Below are positions 26,655-36,415 of a stretch of DNA of 64,000 nucleotides, piece after piece (position 1 is the stretch's first letter; every line of letters starts with the position of its first letter). Position numbers and translations under genes: made by a program. This stretch comes from Duganella sp. CF402 (GTDB taxonomy: Bacteria > Pseudomonadota > Gammaproteobacteria > Burkholderiales > Burkholderiaceae_D): assembly GCF_900109645.1 (NCBI RefSeq), contig NZ_FOBG01000001.1:2338262-2402261 (forward strand). The letters are read 5' to 3'. The notes beneath the pieces are model-generated. The model was not told where the DNA came from. It did not search any database and saw nothing but the letters and a program-made list of their open reading frames with translations.

Positions 26655-27992
26655 ATGCACGCCAAAGTCCACGCCGCCGACGCCCCGGCGCCCGTCAGCA
26701 AACCCCGTCTTTCGTTCTGGGCCATCTGGAACATGAGTTTCGGTTTCCTCGGCATCCAGGCCGGCTTCGCCCTCCAGCAAAGCAATGTGCCGCGCATCTT
26801 TGAAACGATGGGCGCCGAGCTGGACAAGATCGGCTACCTGATGACCGCTGCCCCGCTGGCCGGCCTGCTGGTACAACCCATCCTCGGCTACATGAGCGAC
26901 CGCACCTGGGGCCGCCTGGGCCGGCGCCGCCCCTACTTCCTGCTGGGCGCCATCCTCGCCACGCTGGGCATGTTGGGCATGCCCAACGCGAGCGTGCTGC
27001 TGGCGGCGGCGGCCATGCTGCTGGTGCTGGACGTGGCCATCAACATCTCGATGGAACCGTTCCGCGCGTTCGTCGGCGACATGCTGCCGAAAGAGCAGCT
27101 GACTACCGGCTATGCGGTGCAGACCTTCTTCATCGGCGTTGGCGCGGTGGCGGCGTCCGCCCTGCCCTATGTGTTGCAGCACTGGTTCGACATCTCCAAC
27201 ACCGCCGCGCCGGGTCGCGTGCCGGATTCGGTGGTGTATTCGTTCTACATTGGCGGCGCGGTGTACCTCGGCGCGGTGCTGTGGACCGTAGTGCGCACGC
27301 GCGAGTATCCACCGGAACAGCTGCAGCAATACCATCCCGAAGTCGCGCACGCGCCGTCCTCCCCGTCCGGCCTGCGCGGCTTCGTACATGACTATCTGCA
27401 CATGCCGCGTATCATGGTGCAGCTGTCGCTGGTGCAATTCTTTACGTGGTTCACGTGGTTTTCGATGTGGACCTATGGCACCGCCACCGTCACCCAGCAT
27501 ATCTATCACGCCACCGATACCCATTCGGCGCTGTACAACGACGGCGCTAGCTGGTGGGGCGTGTGCGGCGCGGTCTACAACGCTGCCTCGATCGCCTTTG
27601 CCTTCCTGCTGCCGCTGATCGCGCGCCGCACCAGCCGCAAGACTGCGCATGCGCTGGCGCTGCTGGTGGGCGGCCTGAGCTTCCTGTCGATCTACTTCGT
27701 CAGCACGCCGGGCGGCTTGCTGCTGCCGTTCGTTGGCATCGGGCTGGCATGGGCCAGCACTTTGTCGATGCCGTATGCGATCCTGGCTGGCCGCATCCCA
27801 GCGCACAAGATGGGCATGTACATGGGCATGTTCAATATGGCGATCGTGATCCCGCAAGTGATTTCGGGCGCGACGCTGGGCTACTTCCTGACCCACTTCT
27901 TCAACGGCAGCGCGGTGCTGATGATGATGCTGGGCGGCGCCTCGATGCTGCTGGCAGCGGCGCTGTCGCTGCGCATCAAGGAAACCCGGTAG
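26655..27992 (+). CDS. SLC45-like MFS sugar transporter
   Basis: A 445-residue, 12-helix inner-membrane permease. FWAIWNMSFGFLGIQAGFAL opens TM1, and the loop GYMSDRTWGRLGRRRPYFLL is the MFS motif A variant typical of the SLC45/sucrose-maltose group. Start ATG follows AGGAG. Related bacterial proteins import disaccharides such as maltose or sucrose; no sugar-metabolic gene is adjacent, so the substrate is open. The preceding 230 bases hold a GATAAT-type -10 (26621-26626) and a small GTAGT/ACTAC repeat. Confidence 0.85.
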   Translation: MHAKVHAADAPAPVSKPRLSFWAIWNMSFGFLGIQAGFALQQSNVPRIFETMGAELDKIGYLMTAAPLAGLLVQPILGYMSDRTWGRLGRRRPYFLLGAILATLGMLGMPNASVLLAAAAMLLVLDVAINISMEPFRAFVGDMLPKEQLTTGYAVQTFFIGVGAVAASALPYVLQHWFDISNTAAPGRVPDSVVYSFYIGGAVYLGAVLWTVVRTREYPPEQLQQYHPEVAHAPSSPSGLRGFVHDYLHMPRIMVQLSLVQFFTWFTWFSMWTYGTATVTQHIYHATDTHSALYNDGASWWGVCGAVYNAASIAFAFLLPLIARRTSRKTAHALALLVGGLSFLSIYFVSTPGGLLLPFVGIGLAWASTLSMPYAILAGRIPAHKMGMYMGMFNMAIVIPQVISGATLGYFLTHFFNGSAVLMMMLGGASMLLAAALSLRIKETR

Positions 27993-28039
27993 GAGCAGTC
28001 CCACGTACACGTCGGGCGTGCGCCGACGCAATTGCTGAC

Positions 28040-28074
28040 CTGTGGTTGCTATGATTTTTTCATCGTAACCACAG
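28040..28074 (+). promoter_or_regulatory. Hairpin covering the ribosome-binding site of the beta-barrel gene
   Basis: CTGTGGTT (28040-28047) pairs with AACCACAG (28067-28074), and ATGA (28051-28054) with TCAT (28060-28063) inside, around a T5 loop. The 3' arm includes the first two bases of the AGGAGG ribosome site (28073-28078). It could hide the ribosome site, or as DNA be an operator palindrome. Confidence 0.5.
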
Positions 28075-28082
28075 GAGGCTTC

Positions 28083-28868
28083 ATGTCACGCTACCTCATC
28101 GCAGCACTCGCACTGGGCGCCACAGGCGCACTCGCCCACGCCGCACCCGCCGAACCACTGGACCGCGCCAGCCTGTCGCTGGGCGGTTTCTACACCGAAC
28201 CGCGCATCGACTATCAGGGCGACACCAACTACGGCCGCATCGACACCGGCAGCTACAAAACCGACCATGTCACCCTGCCGCGTGTGAAGGCGCAACTGCT
28301 GCTCGGCGATACGCAAGGCCTGGACTTCGATTACTACCGCTACGACAAAACCTACAGCCCCACGCTAAGCGGCAGCACCAATATGAACGGCCTGCCGCTG
28401 ACCGGCAACGGCCAGCTCAACGCCAAGCTCAGACTCGACCTGGCCAACCTCGCCTACAAATGGTGGATTGGCAGCGGCAAGGATGTCTTTGGCGTCGGCG
28501 TCGGCGCGGCCTGGTATCGCGCGCGGCTGGACGGCACCGCCAGCGGCGTGCTGAACGGCGTGGCCGGCAACGCAGCGTACAACGAAAGCGAGCATGCTTA
28601 TGCGCCATTGCTGGAACTGGGCTGGCGCCACGCCGTGTCGGACACGGTGCGCGTGTACGCGGACGCCTCGGGTATCAAGAAAAACGGCGGCAACATTCGC
28701 GGCCATATCTACAGCGGCGCACTCGGCGTCGAGTGGTATCCGACGCCGATGGTGGGTGTGGTGGCCGAATACACCGCGAGCAAAATCAGCCTGAATCGCC
28801 ACCGCGACAACAGCGACCTCAATGTGCGCCTGAACGGCCCGGCCGCCTACGTCAAGTTCCGTTTCTAA
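28083..28868 (+). CDS. Outer-membrane beta-barrel protein
   Basis: A 261-residue exported protein. The signal peptide MSRYLIAALALGATGALAHA is followed by alternating strands (LSLGGFYTEPRIDYQG, LDLANLAYKWWIG, VFGVGVGAAWYRARLDG, LGVEWYPTPMVGVVAEYTAS) and a C-terminal Phe in AAYVKFRF, the BAM recognition end. This resembles the outer-membrane barrels of about eight to ten strands. Ligand unknown. Start ATG 28083 has a strong AGGAGG site within the 28040-28074 hairpin. Confidence 0.8.
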   Translation: MSRYLIAALALGATGALAHAAPAEPLDRASLSLGGFYTEPRIDYQGDTNYGRIDTGSYKTDHVTLPRVKAQLLLGDTQGLDFDYYRYDKTYSPTLSGSTNMNGLPLTGNGQLNAKLRLDLANLAYKWWIGSGKDVFGVGVGAAWYRARLDGTASGVLNGVAGNAAYNESEHAYAPLLELGWRHAVSDTVRVYADASGIKKNGGNIRGHIYSGALGVEWYPTPMVGVVAEYTASKISLNRHRDNSDLNVRLNGPAAYVKFRF

Positions 28869-28877
28869 GCATGTAGA

Positions 28878-28906
28878 ATCGGCATATTCCTTTTGAATAT
28901 GCCGAT
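28878..28906. promoter_or_regulatory. 12-bp hairpin directly abutting a start codon
   Basis: ATCGGCATATTC (28878-28889) and GAATATGCCGAT (28895-28906) form a perfect 12-bp stem with a CTTTT loop. The next base is the A of the following gene's ATG, so the hairpin occupies the place of a Shine-Dalgarno sequence. There is no T-run for a terminator. Confidence 0.55.
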
Positions 28907-29521
28907 ATGAACCAATACCTGCTTGCTACCGCCCTCTTTATCGCCACGCCGGCAATCGCCGCATCCACCGAGCCGCCTCCCTCCGCAGTCATCACGTCGC
29001 CGTCTTGCGATCCGGTCTGGCCTGCTTCGTCGGTGGCGAACCAGGAATCCGGTACGACTGAGATGACAGTACTGGTAAAGCCTGATGGCCGTGCGTCCGA
29101 CATCAAAGTCACGCAAAGCAGCGGCTACCGCGAATTGGACATCGCCTCCGTGAGGGCCGCAGCAAAATGCACCTACGCGCCAAAAACCGTGGACGGTGTC
29201 CGGAGCGAAGAGTGGAAACAGCTGAAGTTCAAATGGGAACCGGGCAAGGAAAAGGCCAGGGCAGAATACTATGTATGCGCGAAACCGGAATGGCCGAAGG
29301 AAGCGCTGCGCAATGAATATCAAGGCACCGTCCAACTGGGATTCCTGATCGGCACCGATGGCAAAGTGCGTGACTCGCGCATTGAGAAAAGCAGCGGCCA
29401 TGCGATTCTCGACGTCACCGCGCAAGATGCGCTGTCGCGCTGCCAATTCAAGCCGCCAACGAAAGATGGCCAGCCGGTCGAAAGCTGGTTCAGCATGCAG
29501 TACCGCTGGCAGTTGAATTAA
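28907..29521 (+). CDS. Exported protein with two TonB_C-like domains
   Basis: A 204-residue periplasmic protein with signal peptide MNQYLLATALFIATPAIAAS and two copies of the TonB C-terminal pattern. The first is EMTVLVKPDGRASDIKVTQS (SSGYRELDIASVRA...), the second is VQLGFLIGTDGKVRDSRIEK (SSGHAILDVTAQDAL...). It has no N-terminal anchor or Pro-rich span, so it is not an ordinary TonB. Related tandem TonB_C proteins are uncharacterised. No ribosome site is visible; a hairpin abuts the ATG. Confidence 0.75.
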   Translation: MNQYLLATALFIATPAIAASTEPPPSAVITSPSCDPVWPASSVANQESGTTEMTVLVKPDGRASDIKVTQSSGYRELDIASVRAAAKCTYAPKTVDGVRSEEWKQLKFKWEPGKEKARAEYYVCAKPEWPKEALRNEYQGTVQLGFLIGTDGKVRDSRIEKSSGHAILDVTAQDALSRCQFKPPTKDGQPVESWFSMQYRWQLN

Positions 29522-29625
29522 CGCTGCCCCAGCCAGGAGGTAAGCGAGGCCGTGCCGCTGGCCGTGGCGGTCAGCACGCGCGAGTCATCGCTGCGACGTC
29601 GCCAGCCGCGCTGAGCTTCGGTCAT
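29518..29625 (-). CDS. Possible 35-residue small protein
   Basis: A short basic frame (MTEAQRGWRRRSDDSRVLTA, then TASGTASLTSWLGQR) begins at ATG 29625 with a strong GGAGG ribosome site eight bases upstream. Its stop overlaps the convergent TonB_C gene by four bases. It lies about 90 bases downstream of the kdgK-like gene in the same direction. The ribosome site is the main support; coding is uncertain. Confidence 0.35.
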   Translation of the reverse strand: MTEAQRGWRRRSDDSRVLTATASGTASLTSWLGQR

Positions 29626-29716
29626 GACACGGCCTCCGTAAAAGTGCGCTATTCACGCAAGATGAACACCAGAATAGCTATTCATCACCGCACATGCTTC
29701 GGCGTGGGGCGAAGTA

Positions 29717-30640
29717 TCAGCCCAACGCCGCACGCACTTGCGCCGCTGTTGGGATTGGGGCGACTGCGCCGTGGCCCAGCGTTGACAGGCCGGCGCTGGC
29801 GTTGGCGTAGCGAACCGCATCGGCCAGCGTGTCGCCAGCGGCGAGGCGGGCCAGTAGCGAACCGTCGAAGCAATCGCCGGCGCCGGTGGCGTCTACCGCC
29901 TGCACTGCGCGTGCTGCGGCCAGTTGTGGCTCGGCGCCCTGCTCCGCATACCATGCGCCGGATGGACCGGCTTTCAGCACCACGGTGCGCGCGCCATGCG
30001 AGCGTGCCCACGCGAAGATCGCTGGCACGTCGTCGGTGCCGGCCAGCGTGACCGCTTCATCAAGGCTGGGCAGGAACAGGTCTGTCATGCCGATGGTGGC
30101 ACAGATGGTGGCGCGGGCGCGGGCGAAAGGCCACAGCGAGAGGCGCAGGTTCGGATCGAAGCTCACCTTGCCGCCTGCTGCACGCGCTGCTTCGATGGCA
30201 GCGAACACGGTATCGCAAGCGCCAGCCGAAATGGCCTGCGAGATGCCCGACACGTGGAACCAGCGCGTGCGTGACGCCGCGCTCAGGTCCATCGTCTGCG
30301 GCAGCATGCGGCTGGCCGCCGAACCGGCGCGCAGGTAACTGAAGCTGTGCCCCTGCGGTCCGTGGTTCACGAAATACAAGCCGGTCGGCGCCTGCGTATC
30401 GCGCGCCACTGCGCTTACGTTCACACCTTCGGCCTGCCACAGGTCGAGCAGCATGCGGCCGAAATGATCTTCGCCGACGCGGCTCAGGTAAGCCGTGCGC
30501 GCGCCTTGCCGGCTGGCCGCGATCACCGCGTTGGAGGTGTCGCCGCCGAAGCCCTGGCGGTATAACGGTTCGCTGGCCTTGGCCTGGTTGAACTCCACCA
30601 TCGCCTCGCCCAGCGCTACTACATCAAACTCTTTACTCAT
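29717..30640 (-). CDS. kdgK: PfkB-family sugar kinase, KdgK-like
   Basis: A 307-residue kinase of the 2-keto-3-deoxygluconate type. [10 protein letters not shown] and [18 protein letters not shown] form the sugar site, and [20 protein letters not shown] is PfkB signature 2. The [13 protein letters not shown] segment is typical of KdgK. Its start overlaps the leuA stop by ATGA, an unusual partner for leucine biosynthesis, so co-transcription is likely but a shared pathway is not evident. Substrate inferred by similarity. Confidence 0.8.
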   Translation of the reverse strand: MSKEFDVVALGEAMVEFNQAKASEPLYRQGFGGDTSNAVIAASRQGARTAYLSRVGEDHFGRMLLDLWQAEGVNVSAVARDTQAPTGLYFVNHGPQGHSFSYLRAGSAASRMLPQTMDLSAASRTRWFHVSGISQAISAGACDTVFAAIEAARAAGGKVSFDPNLRLSLWPFARARATICATIGMTDLFLPSLDEAVTLAGTDDVPAIFAWARSHGARTVVLKAGPSGAWYAEQGAEPQLAAARAVQAVDATGAGDCFDGSLLARLAAGDTLADAVRYANASAGLSTLGHGAVAPIPTAAQVRAALG

Positions 30641-32184
30641 GGTTGGGGATTCACTCGCTCAATCTTGGAATGCAGTTTATTCAGTGCCGACAAATACGCC
30701 TTGGCCGAGGCCACGATGATGTCCGGGTCCGAGCCTACGCCGTTGACGATGCGGCCTTCTTTCGACAAGCGCATGGTCACCTCGCCCTGCGACTGGGTGC
30801 CGGTGCTGATCGCGTTCACCGAGAACAGCACCAGCTCCGCGCCGCTGCCTACTTCGCCCTCGATGGCGTTGACGGTCGCATCGACAGGGCCGTCGCCACG
30901 GCCTTCGCTGACATGCTCTTCGCCGTCGACGAGGAAGGCTACTTTGGCGGTCGGCGTTTCGCCGGTGGACGAGCGCTGCTCGAGCGAGACGAAGCGATAG
31001 AACTCGCTCTCCTGCGATTGCTGCTCGTCCGATACCAGCGCCAGGATGTCTTCATCAAAAATGTCGGACTTGCGGTCGGCCAGCTCCTTGAAGCGGGCAA
31101 ACGCCGCATTCACCTCGGCCTCGGACTCCAGATCGATGCCCAACTCCTGCAAGCGCTGCTTGAAGGCGTTACGGCCGGACAGCTTGCCCAGCACGATCTT
31201 GGTGGCAGTCCAGCCCACGTCCTCGGCGCGCATGATCTCGTAAGTCTCGCGCGACTTCAGCATGCCGTCCTGATGGATGCCCGACGCGTGCGCAAACGCG
31301 TTCGCGCCCACCACCGCCTTATTCGGCTGCACCGCAAAGCCGGTAATCTGCGACACCATCTTGGAGGCCGCCACGATCTGCGTGGTGTCGATGCCGCATT
31401 CGAGATTGTAGTAACCGCCGCGCGTGCGCAGCGCCATCACCACCTCCTCCAGCGCCGTGTTGCCGGCGCGCTCGCCGAGACCATTGATGGTGCACTCGAT
31501 CTGGCGCGCGCCGCCAATCACCACGCCGGCCAGCGAGTTGGCGACCGCCAGCCCAAGGTCGTTATGGCAGTGCACCGACCACACCGCCTTGTCGGAATTC
31601 GGAATGCGCTCGCGCAGGCGGCGAATGGTTTCGCCGAACATCTCCGGCACCGCGTAGCCCACCGTATCGGGGAAATTGATGGTGGTCGCGCCCTCGGCGA
31701 TCACGCCTTCCAACACGCGACACAGGAAATCCTCGTCCGAGCGGCTGCCGTCTTCCGGGCTGAATTCGATATCGTCGGTATGCTGGCGCGCGAAGCGCAC
31801 CGCGTTGCGTGCCTGCTCCAGCACCTGCTCTGGCAGCATGCGCAGCTTGGCCTCCATGTGCAGCTTGGAAGTGGCGATGAAAGTGTGAATGCGTTTGCGC
31901 TCGGCCGGCAGCAGCGCTTCGGCGGCGCGGGCGATGTCGCGGTCATTGGCGCGCGACAGCGAGCAGATGGTCGACTCGCGCACCGCCGTGGCAATCGCCT
32001 TGATCGATTCAAAATCGCCGGGCGAGGCGGCGGCGAAGCCGGCTTCGATGACATCCACGCGCAGCCGTTCGAGCTGCTTGGCGATGCGGACCTTTTCGTC
32101 CTTGGTCATTGAGGCGCCCGGCGATTGCTCGCCATCGCGCAGCGTGGTATCGAAGATGATAAGGCGGTTGGATGAGTTGCTCAT
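30637..32184 (-). CDS. leuA: 2-isopropylmalate synthase
   Basis: A 515-residue cytoplasmic enzyme, first step of leucine synthesis (acetyl-CoA plus 2-oxoisovalerate). [15 protein letters not shown] at the N-terminus holds the metal-binding Asp and catalytic Arg. [12 protein letters not shown] holds the metal His residues. [12 protein letters not shown] and [11 protein letters not shown] are further signatures. The C-terminal half is the LeuA dimer domain for leucine feedback. It lies on the same strand as pssA upstream (44-base gap) and ilvBHC further up. Confidence 0.97.
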   Translation of the reverse strand: MSNSSNRLIIFDTTLRDGEQSPGASMTKDEKVRIAKQLERLRVDVIEAGFAAASPGDFESIKAIATAVRESTICSLSRANDRDIARAAEALLPAERKRIHTFIATSKLHMEAKLRMLPEQVLEQARNAVRFARQHTDDIEFSPEDGSRSDEDFLCRVLEGVIAEGATTINFPDTVGYAVPEMFGETIRRLRERIPNSDKAVWSVHCHNDLGLAVANSLAGVVIGGARQIECTINGLGERAGNTALEEVVMALRTRGGYYNLECGIDTTQIVAASKMVSQITGFAVQPNKAVVGANAFAHASGIHQDGMLKSRETYEIMRAEDVGWTATKIVLGKLSGRNAFKQRLQELGIDLESEAEVNAAFARFKELADRKSDIFDEDILALVSDEQQSQESEFYRFVSLEQRSSTGETPTAKVAFLVDGEEHVSEGRGDGPVDATVNAIEGEVGSGAELVLFSVNAISTGTQSQGEVTMRLSKEGRIVNGVGSDPDIIVASAKAYLSALNKLHSKIERVNPQP

Positions 32185-32227
32185 GATTGCTCCTTGAATC
32201 TGCTGCTCAGGGCCTACCGCCCTCTAT

Positions 32228-33106
32228 TTAATGACGTTCGCTCGGATCGTCACTGTCCATATCAGTTTGAATCAGGCTGACCTTCTTGCCCTTGGCCGCG
32301 CGCCATGCGGCGACCACGTAACCCGACAGACCGTACACCGCAAACAGAGGCCACAACGTGGCGGCCGGCTTGATCGCGATCAGCGCCAGGCCGAGCGCGA
32401 TCAGGAACACGCCGATGAACGGCACCGGCTTGCGGAAGTTCACATCCTTGAAACTGTAGAACGGCACGTTGCTGACCATCGTCAGGCCGGCAAACACCGC
32501 GATGCCCCACGATACCCAGGCCATCTCCAGCCCGGATACGTCAACATCGAGATCAAGGATCATCAGGATAAAACCAGCCACCAGCGCGGCGGCCGACGGC
32601 GACGGCATGCCCTGGAAGTAGCGCTTGTCCACCACTTCGATATTGGTATTGAAGCGCGCCAGGCGCAGCGCGGCGCCGGCGCAGTACACGAAGGCGGCGA
32701 TCCAACCCAGCTTGCCGAGGCCGCGCAGCGACCATTCATACATCACCAGCGCCGGCGCGGCGCCGAACGACACCATATCCGACAGCGAATCGTACTGCGC
32801 GCCGAATTCGCTCTGCGTGTTGGTCAGACGCGCGACGCGGCCGTCCAGGCCATCCAGCACCATCGCGATGAAGATGGCCCACGCTGCGTGCTCGAACTTC
32901 TGGTTCATCGCCATGACGATGGCGTAGAAACCGCAGAACAGCGCGGCGGTGGTGAAAGCGTTCGGCAGCAAGTAAATGCCGCGATGGCGCGGCCGGTCCA
33001 GATCCTCTCCGCGAGCGCGACGCGCAAAACGGCTGAAGCGTGACGTTTTGGGCAGCTTGGCTTGGGCCGCACTGTTCTTGGCACGGCGGCGGGGGAAGTT
33101 GGGCAT
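32228..33106 (-). CDS. pssA: CDP-diacylglycerol-serine O-phosphatidyltransferase
   Basis: A 292-residue membrane enzyme making phosphatidylserine for phosphatidylethanolamine synthesis. The CDP-alcohol phosphotransferase motif is complete: DGLDGRVARLTNTQSEFGAQ followed by YDSLSD (D-G-x2-A-R-x8-G-x3-D-x3-D). About seven hydrophobic segments follow a basic N-terminal extension. It lies between the ilv genes and leuA, an order common in Burkholderiales. Confidence 0.95.
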   Translation of the reverse strand: MPNFPRRRAKNSAAQAKLPKTSRFSRFARRARGEDLDRPRHRGIYLLPNAFTTAALFCGFYAIVMAMNQKFEHAAWAIFIAMVLDGLDGRVARLTNTQSEFGAQYDSLSDMVSFGAAPALVMYEWSLRGLGKLGWIAAFVYCAGAALRLARFNTNIEVVDKRYFQGMPSPSAAALVAGFILMILDLDVDVSGLEMAWVSWGIAVFAGLTMVSNVPFYSFKDVNFRKPVPFIGVFLIALGLALIAIKPAATLWPLFAVYGLSGYVVAAWRAAKGKKVSLIQTDMDSDDPSERH

Positions 33107-33161
33107 AGTGGTCCGTTTCTGGTTATCGGGGTTGCGCCACCATTATAGTGGAGGCGAACGC

Positions 33162-33908
33162 TTACTTGAAGCGCACCTTACCCACCAGCCGCATGGTCAG
33201 CGTGGTCTCGCCGGGCTCGAAACTGGGTTCGGCCACCTGCGGCGCAGGGGGTGGCGGCGCGGCCATCGCCATCATGCGCGAGCCGGCCACCGACACGCGC
33301 TCGGTGTAATTGCCCGAGCCTTCGAAGTCCACCGTGTCGAGCACCGCGTCGCCGACCTTGCGGCCCATCGCCTTGGCGATCGACGCCATGCGCTCATTCA
33401 GGTTCTGGTAAGTGGCGGCGATGCGCTGGTCTTCCAGTTGGCGCGTGGCATCCGGCGACAGGCCGAAGTGCAGGCTGTTCAGGCTGAGGACAGCCTGGGC
33501 GGCGGCCACGGTTTTCGGCAGACCGTCGAGATTGGTGGTCACCACCTGCAGCGACTGGCCGACGCGCCACGCGGTCGGCACGCGCGCCTTGCGCGGCTGG
33601 CCCTGGATCTGGGCCGGCTCATCAGGATAGACCGGGTAAGTGTAGTAATTGAGGGTTTTCAGGCTGGCTTGCGGATCGGCCTTCTTGACGATATCAAGCC
33701 CCTGCTTCATCTTGGTGTTGACGCGCGAGGCGGCGGCGGCCTTGTCCTTGTCCACATCTTCCACCGACAGCGTGGCGGTGGCCTGGTCGTTGGTGCGCTT
33801 GACCTCGCCGTAAGCCGGCACCACCACCAGCGTGCCAGCGGTGGACAGCGATTGTGCGTGGGCGGAGAAAACACAGGCCGCGAGCGCGGCCATTGCCAGG
33901 TATTTCAT
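33162..33908 (-). CDS. SIMPL-domain (DUF541) protein, copy 2
   Basis: A 248-residue exported protein: signal peptide MKYLAMAALAACVFSAHA, then TAGTLVVVPAYGEVKRTNDQ and the SIMPL/DUF541 core with YYTYPVYPDE, AWRVGQSLQVVTTNLDGLPK and DAVLDTVDFEGSGNY. The C-terminus EPSFEPGETTLTMRLVGKVRFK matches its neighbour almost residue for residue, so the two are a tandem duplication. SIMPL proteins are periplasmic or outer membrane and poorly characterised (E. coli YggE is linked to oxidative stress). Confidence 0.85.
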   Translation of the reverse strand: MKYLAMAALAACVFSAHAQSLSTAGTLVVVPAYGEVKRTNDQATATLSVEDVDKDKAAAASRVNTKMKQGLDIVKKADPQASLKTLNYYTYPVYPDEPAQIQGQPRKARVPTAWRVGQSLQVVTTNLDGLPKTVAAAQAVLSLNSLHFGLSPDATRQLEDQRIAATYQNLNERMASIAKAMGRKVGDAVLDTVDFEGSGNYTERVSVAGSRMMAMAAPPPPAPQVAEPSFEPGETTLTMRLVGKVRFK

Positions 33909-33922
33909 TGCAAGCTCCCGTG

Positions 33923-33950
33923 TTGAGGTAAAGATAATACTTTACCTCAA
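33923..33950. promoter_or_regulatory. Perfect 11-bp palindrome between the two SIMPL genes
   Basis: TTGAGGTAAAG (33923-33933) and CTTTACCTCAA (33940-33950) around ATAATA. It lies 15 bases upstream of the copy 2 start and 13 bases after the copy 1 stop. There is no T-run, so an operator or mRNA-processing hairpin is as likely as a terminator. Confidence 0.5.
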
Positions 33951-33963
33951 ACACCGGGGAGGC

Positions 33964-34731
33964 TTACTTGAATCGGACCTTGCCCACCAGTTGCATCTGC
34001 AGCGTGGTTTCGCCCGGCTCGAAGCTTGGCTCGGCGACTTCCATGCTGTCGGCGGATTTGGACATGCGCATCATCATCGGCGCGGCGGCTGACGAGCGCT
34101 CGGCGTAATTGCCCGAGCCTTCGAAGTCGACGGTCTCCAACACCGCATCTCCGACCTTGCGCCCCATCGCGGTGGCGATCGAGGACATGCGTTCATTCAG
34201 GTTCTTGTAGGTCGCGGCAATGCGTTCATCGTCGAGCTTCCTGGTGGTCTCCGGGGCCAGGCCGAACTGGATGCCGTTCAGCGTCAGGATCTTCTGCGCC
34301 GAGGCCACGGTTTTTGGCAGCTTGTCGAGGCTGGTGGTAGTCACCTGCAGATACTGGCCGACGCGCCACGCGGTCGGCACGCGCGGCTGCTTGACCGGCT
34401 GGCCATTTGGCAGCATGCGCTCTTCCGGATAAACCGGATAGGTGTAATAGCCCTGGGTTTTCAGGCTGGCTTGCGGATCTTCCTTCTTGACGATCTCCAG
34501 CCCCTGCTTCATCTTGGTATTGACGCGCGAGGCGGCGGCGGCCTTGTCCTTGTCCTGCTCCTCGATCGCCAGCGTCACGACCGCCTGGTCGTTGGCGTGT
34601 TTGACTTCGCCGTAAGCGGGCACCACCACCAGCGTGCCGGCGGTCGGCAGCGATTCCATCGGAGCGGCGTGCGCAGCCAGCGCAATCGAGGTGATGGCAG
34701 CAACGGCAGCGAAGTTTTTCAAGATAGTCAT
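33964..34731 (-). CDS. SIMPL-domain (DUF541) protein, copy 1
   Basis: A 255-residue exported protein with signal peptide MTILKNFAAVAAITSIALAAHA, then TAGTLVVVPAYGEVKHANDQ and the same SIMPL core as copy 2, including AWRVGQYLQVTTTSLDKLPK and VLETVDFEGSGNY. It differs by a longer PEERMLPNGQPVKQPR loop and a Met-rich stretch (APMMMRMSKS) near residue 225. Start ATG 34731 has a GGAGCC ribosome site; an upstream frame opening adds non-conserved residues. Confidence 0.85.
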   Translation of the reverse strand: MTILKNFAAVAAITSIALAAHAAPMESLPTAGTLVVVPAYGEVKHANDQAVVTLAIEEQDKDKAAAASRVNTKMKQGLEIVKKEDPQASLKTQGYYTYPVYPEERMLPNGQPVKQPRVPTAWRVGQYLQVTTTSLDKLPKTVASAQKILTLNGIQFGLAPETTRKLDDERIAATYKNLNERMSSIATAMGRKVGDAVLETVDFEGSGNYAERSSAAAPMMMRMSKSADSMEVAEPSFEPGETTLQMQLVGKVRFK

Positions 34732-34898
34732 ACGGGCTCCAAAGTTAAAGTTACAGCAAGCCGCACTGTACCCGAATTTCCTGCCAGCACTTGTAAGACA
34801 TGGTGAGCGTTTGTAACATAAACACATCTTAAGCATCTGCTAATGGTCGGCCACATGAAGCTTGTTATCATGCGGTTTCGACCTTGGGAGATGTGATC

Positions 34899-35147
34899 AT
34901 GGGCGCTGTCCTGGAATTCTTCATGCCGCTGGTATTCAACGTCCTGTTCTATGCGATAGGACGTTTCATCATCCCCATCGTCTCATTCGGCCATGCGCGC
35001 GCTGAAAATGCCGGCGAAGTCTTCCAGTTCCGCACCTTCATCTGCACGCGCCGCGAAGGCAAGCTCACCTTCTCCGAATTCGCCACCTCCATCATCGGCC
35101 TCATCGCTGCGATCCTGCTCGTCATCGCCTACAACTTGATCGTGTGA
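34899..35147 (+). CDS. Small two-helix membrane protein
   Basis: 82 residues: MGAVLEFFMPLVFNVLFYAI, a polar middle with RREGKLTFSEFATS, and a second helix IIGLIAAILLVIAYNLIV. ATG 34899 has a GGGAG ribosome site eight bases upstream. No family recognised. Its stop codon is followed immediately by the left arm of a 32-bp inverted repeat. Confidence 0.65.
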   Translation: MGAVLEFFMPLVFNVLFYAIGRFIIPIVSFGHARAENAGEVFQFRTFICTRREGKLTFSEFATSIIGLIAAILLVIAYNLIV

Positions 35148-35287
35148 AATTCAGGGTCAGCTCTGTCATTTGGACACGCGCGCCAGTTCTTTGATTTTTC
35201 TCAATGCACGAATTCCGGGCTTTTTGCGTATTGATATAGATCAAAGATCTGCACTGCGTGTCCAAATGACAGAGCTGACCCTGAATT
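35148..35287. mobile_element. MITE-like element with 32-bp perfect inverted repeats
   Basis: A 140-bp unit whose ends are perfect 32-bp inverted repeats (35148-35179 and 35256-35287), beginning AATTCAGGGTCAGCTCTGTC. The 76-bp interior is non-coding. GGGTCAGCTCTGTCATT ends of this style occur at many sites in related genomes and are associated with REP-type or MITE elements. No target-site duplication stands out. It sits between a small membrane gene and the ilvC terminator. Confidence 0.65.
35231..35244. promoter_or_regulatory. Consensus FNR/ANR-type box inside the MITE-like element
   Basis: TTGAT-atag-ATCAA is an exact FNR-type binding site. It lies in the interior of the inverted-repeat element, with no obvious promoter reading from it into a gene. 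Confidence 0.45.
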
Positions 35288-35292
35288 GCCAT

Positions 35293-35320
35293 AAAAAAAG
35301 CCGGCGGGAGCCGGCTTTTT
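35293..35320. terminator. ilvC terminator (bidirectional)
   Basis: AAAAAAAGCCGGC-ggga-GCCGGCTTTTT: a 6-bp GC stem with A- and T-runs on both sides, about 20 bases past the ilvC stop. Confidence 0.85.
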
Positions 35321-35338
35321 GCTTGCTGAAGAGACTAC

Positions 35339-36415
<1,077 letters not shown>

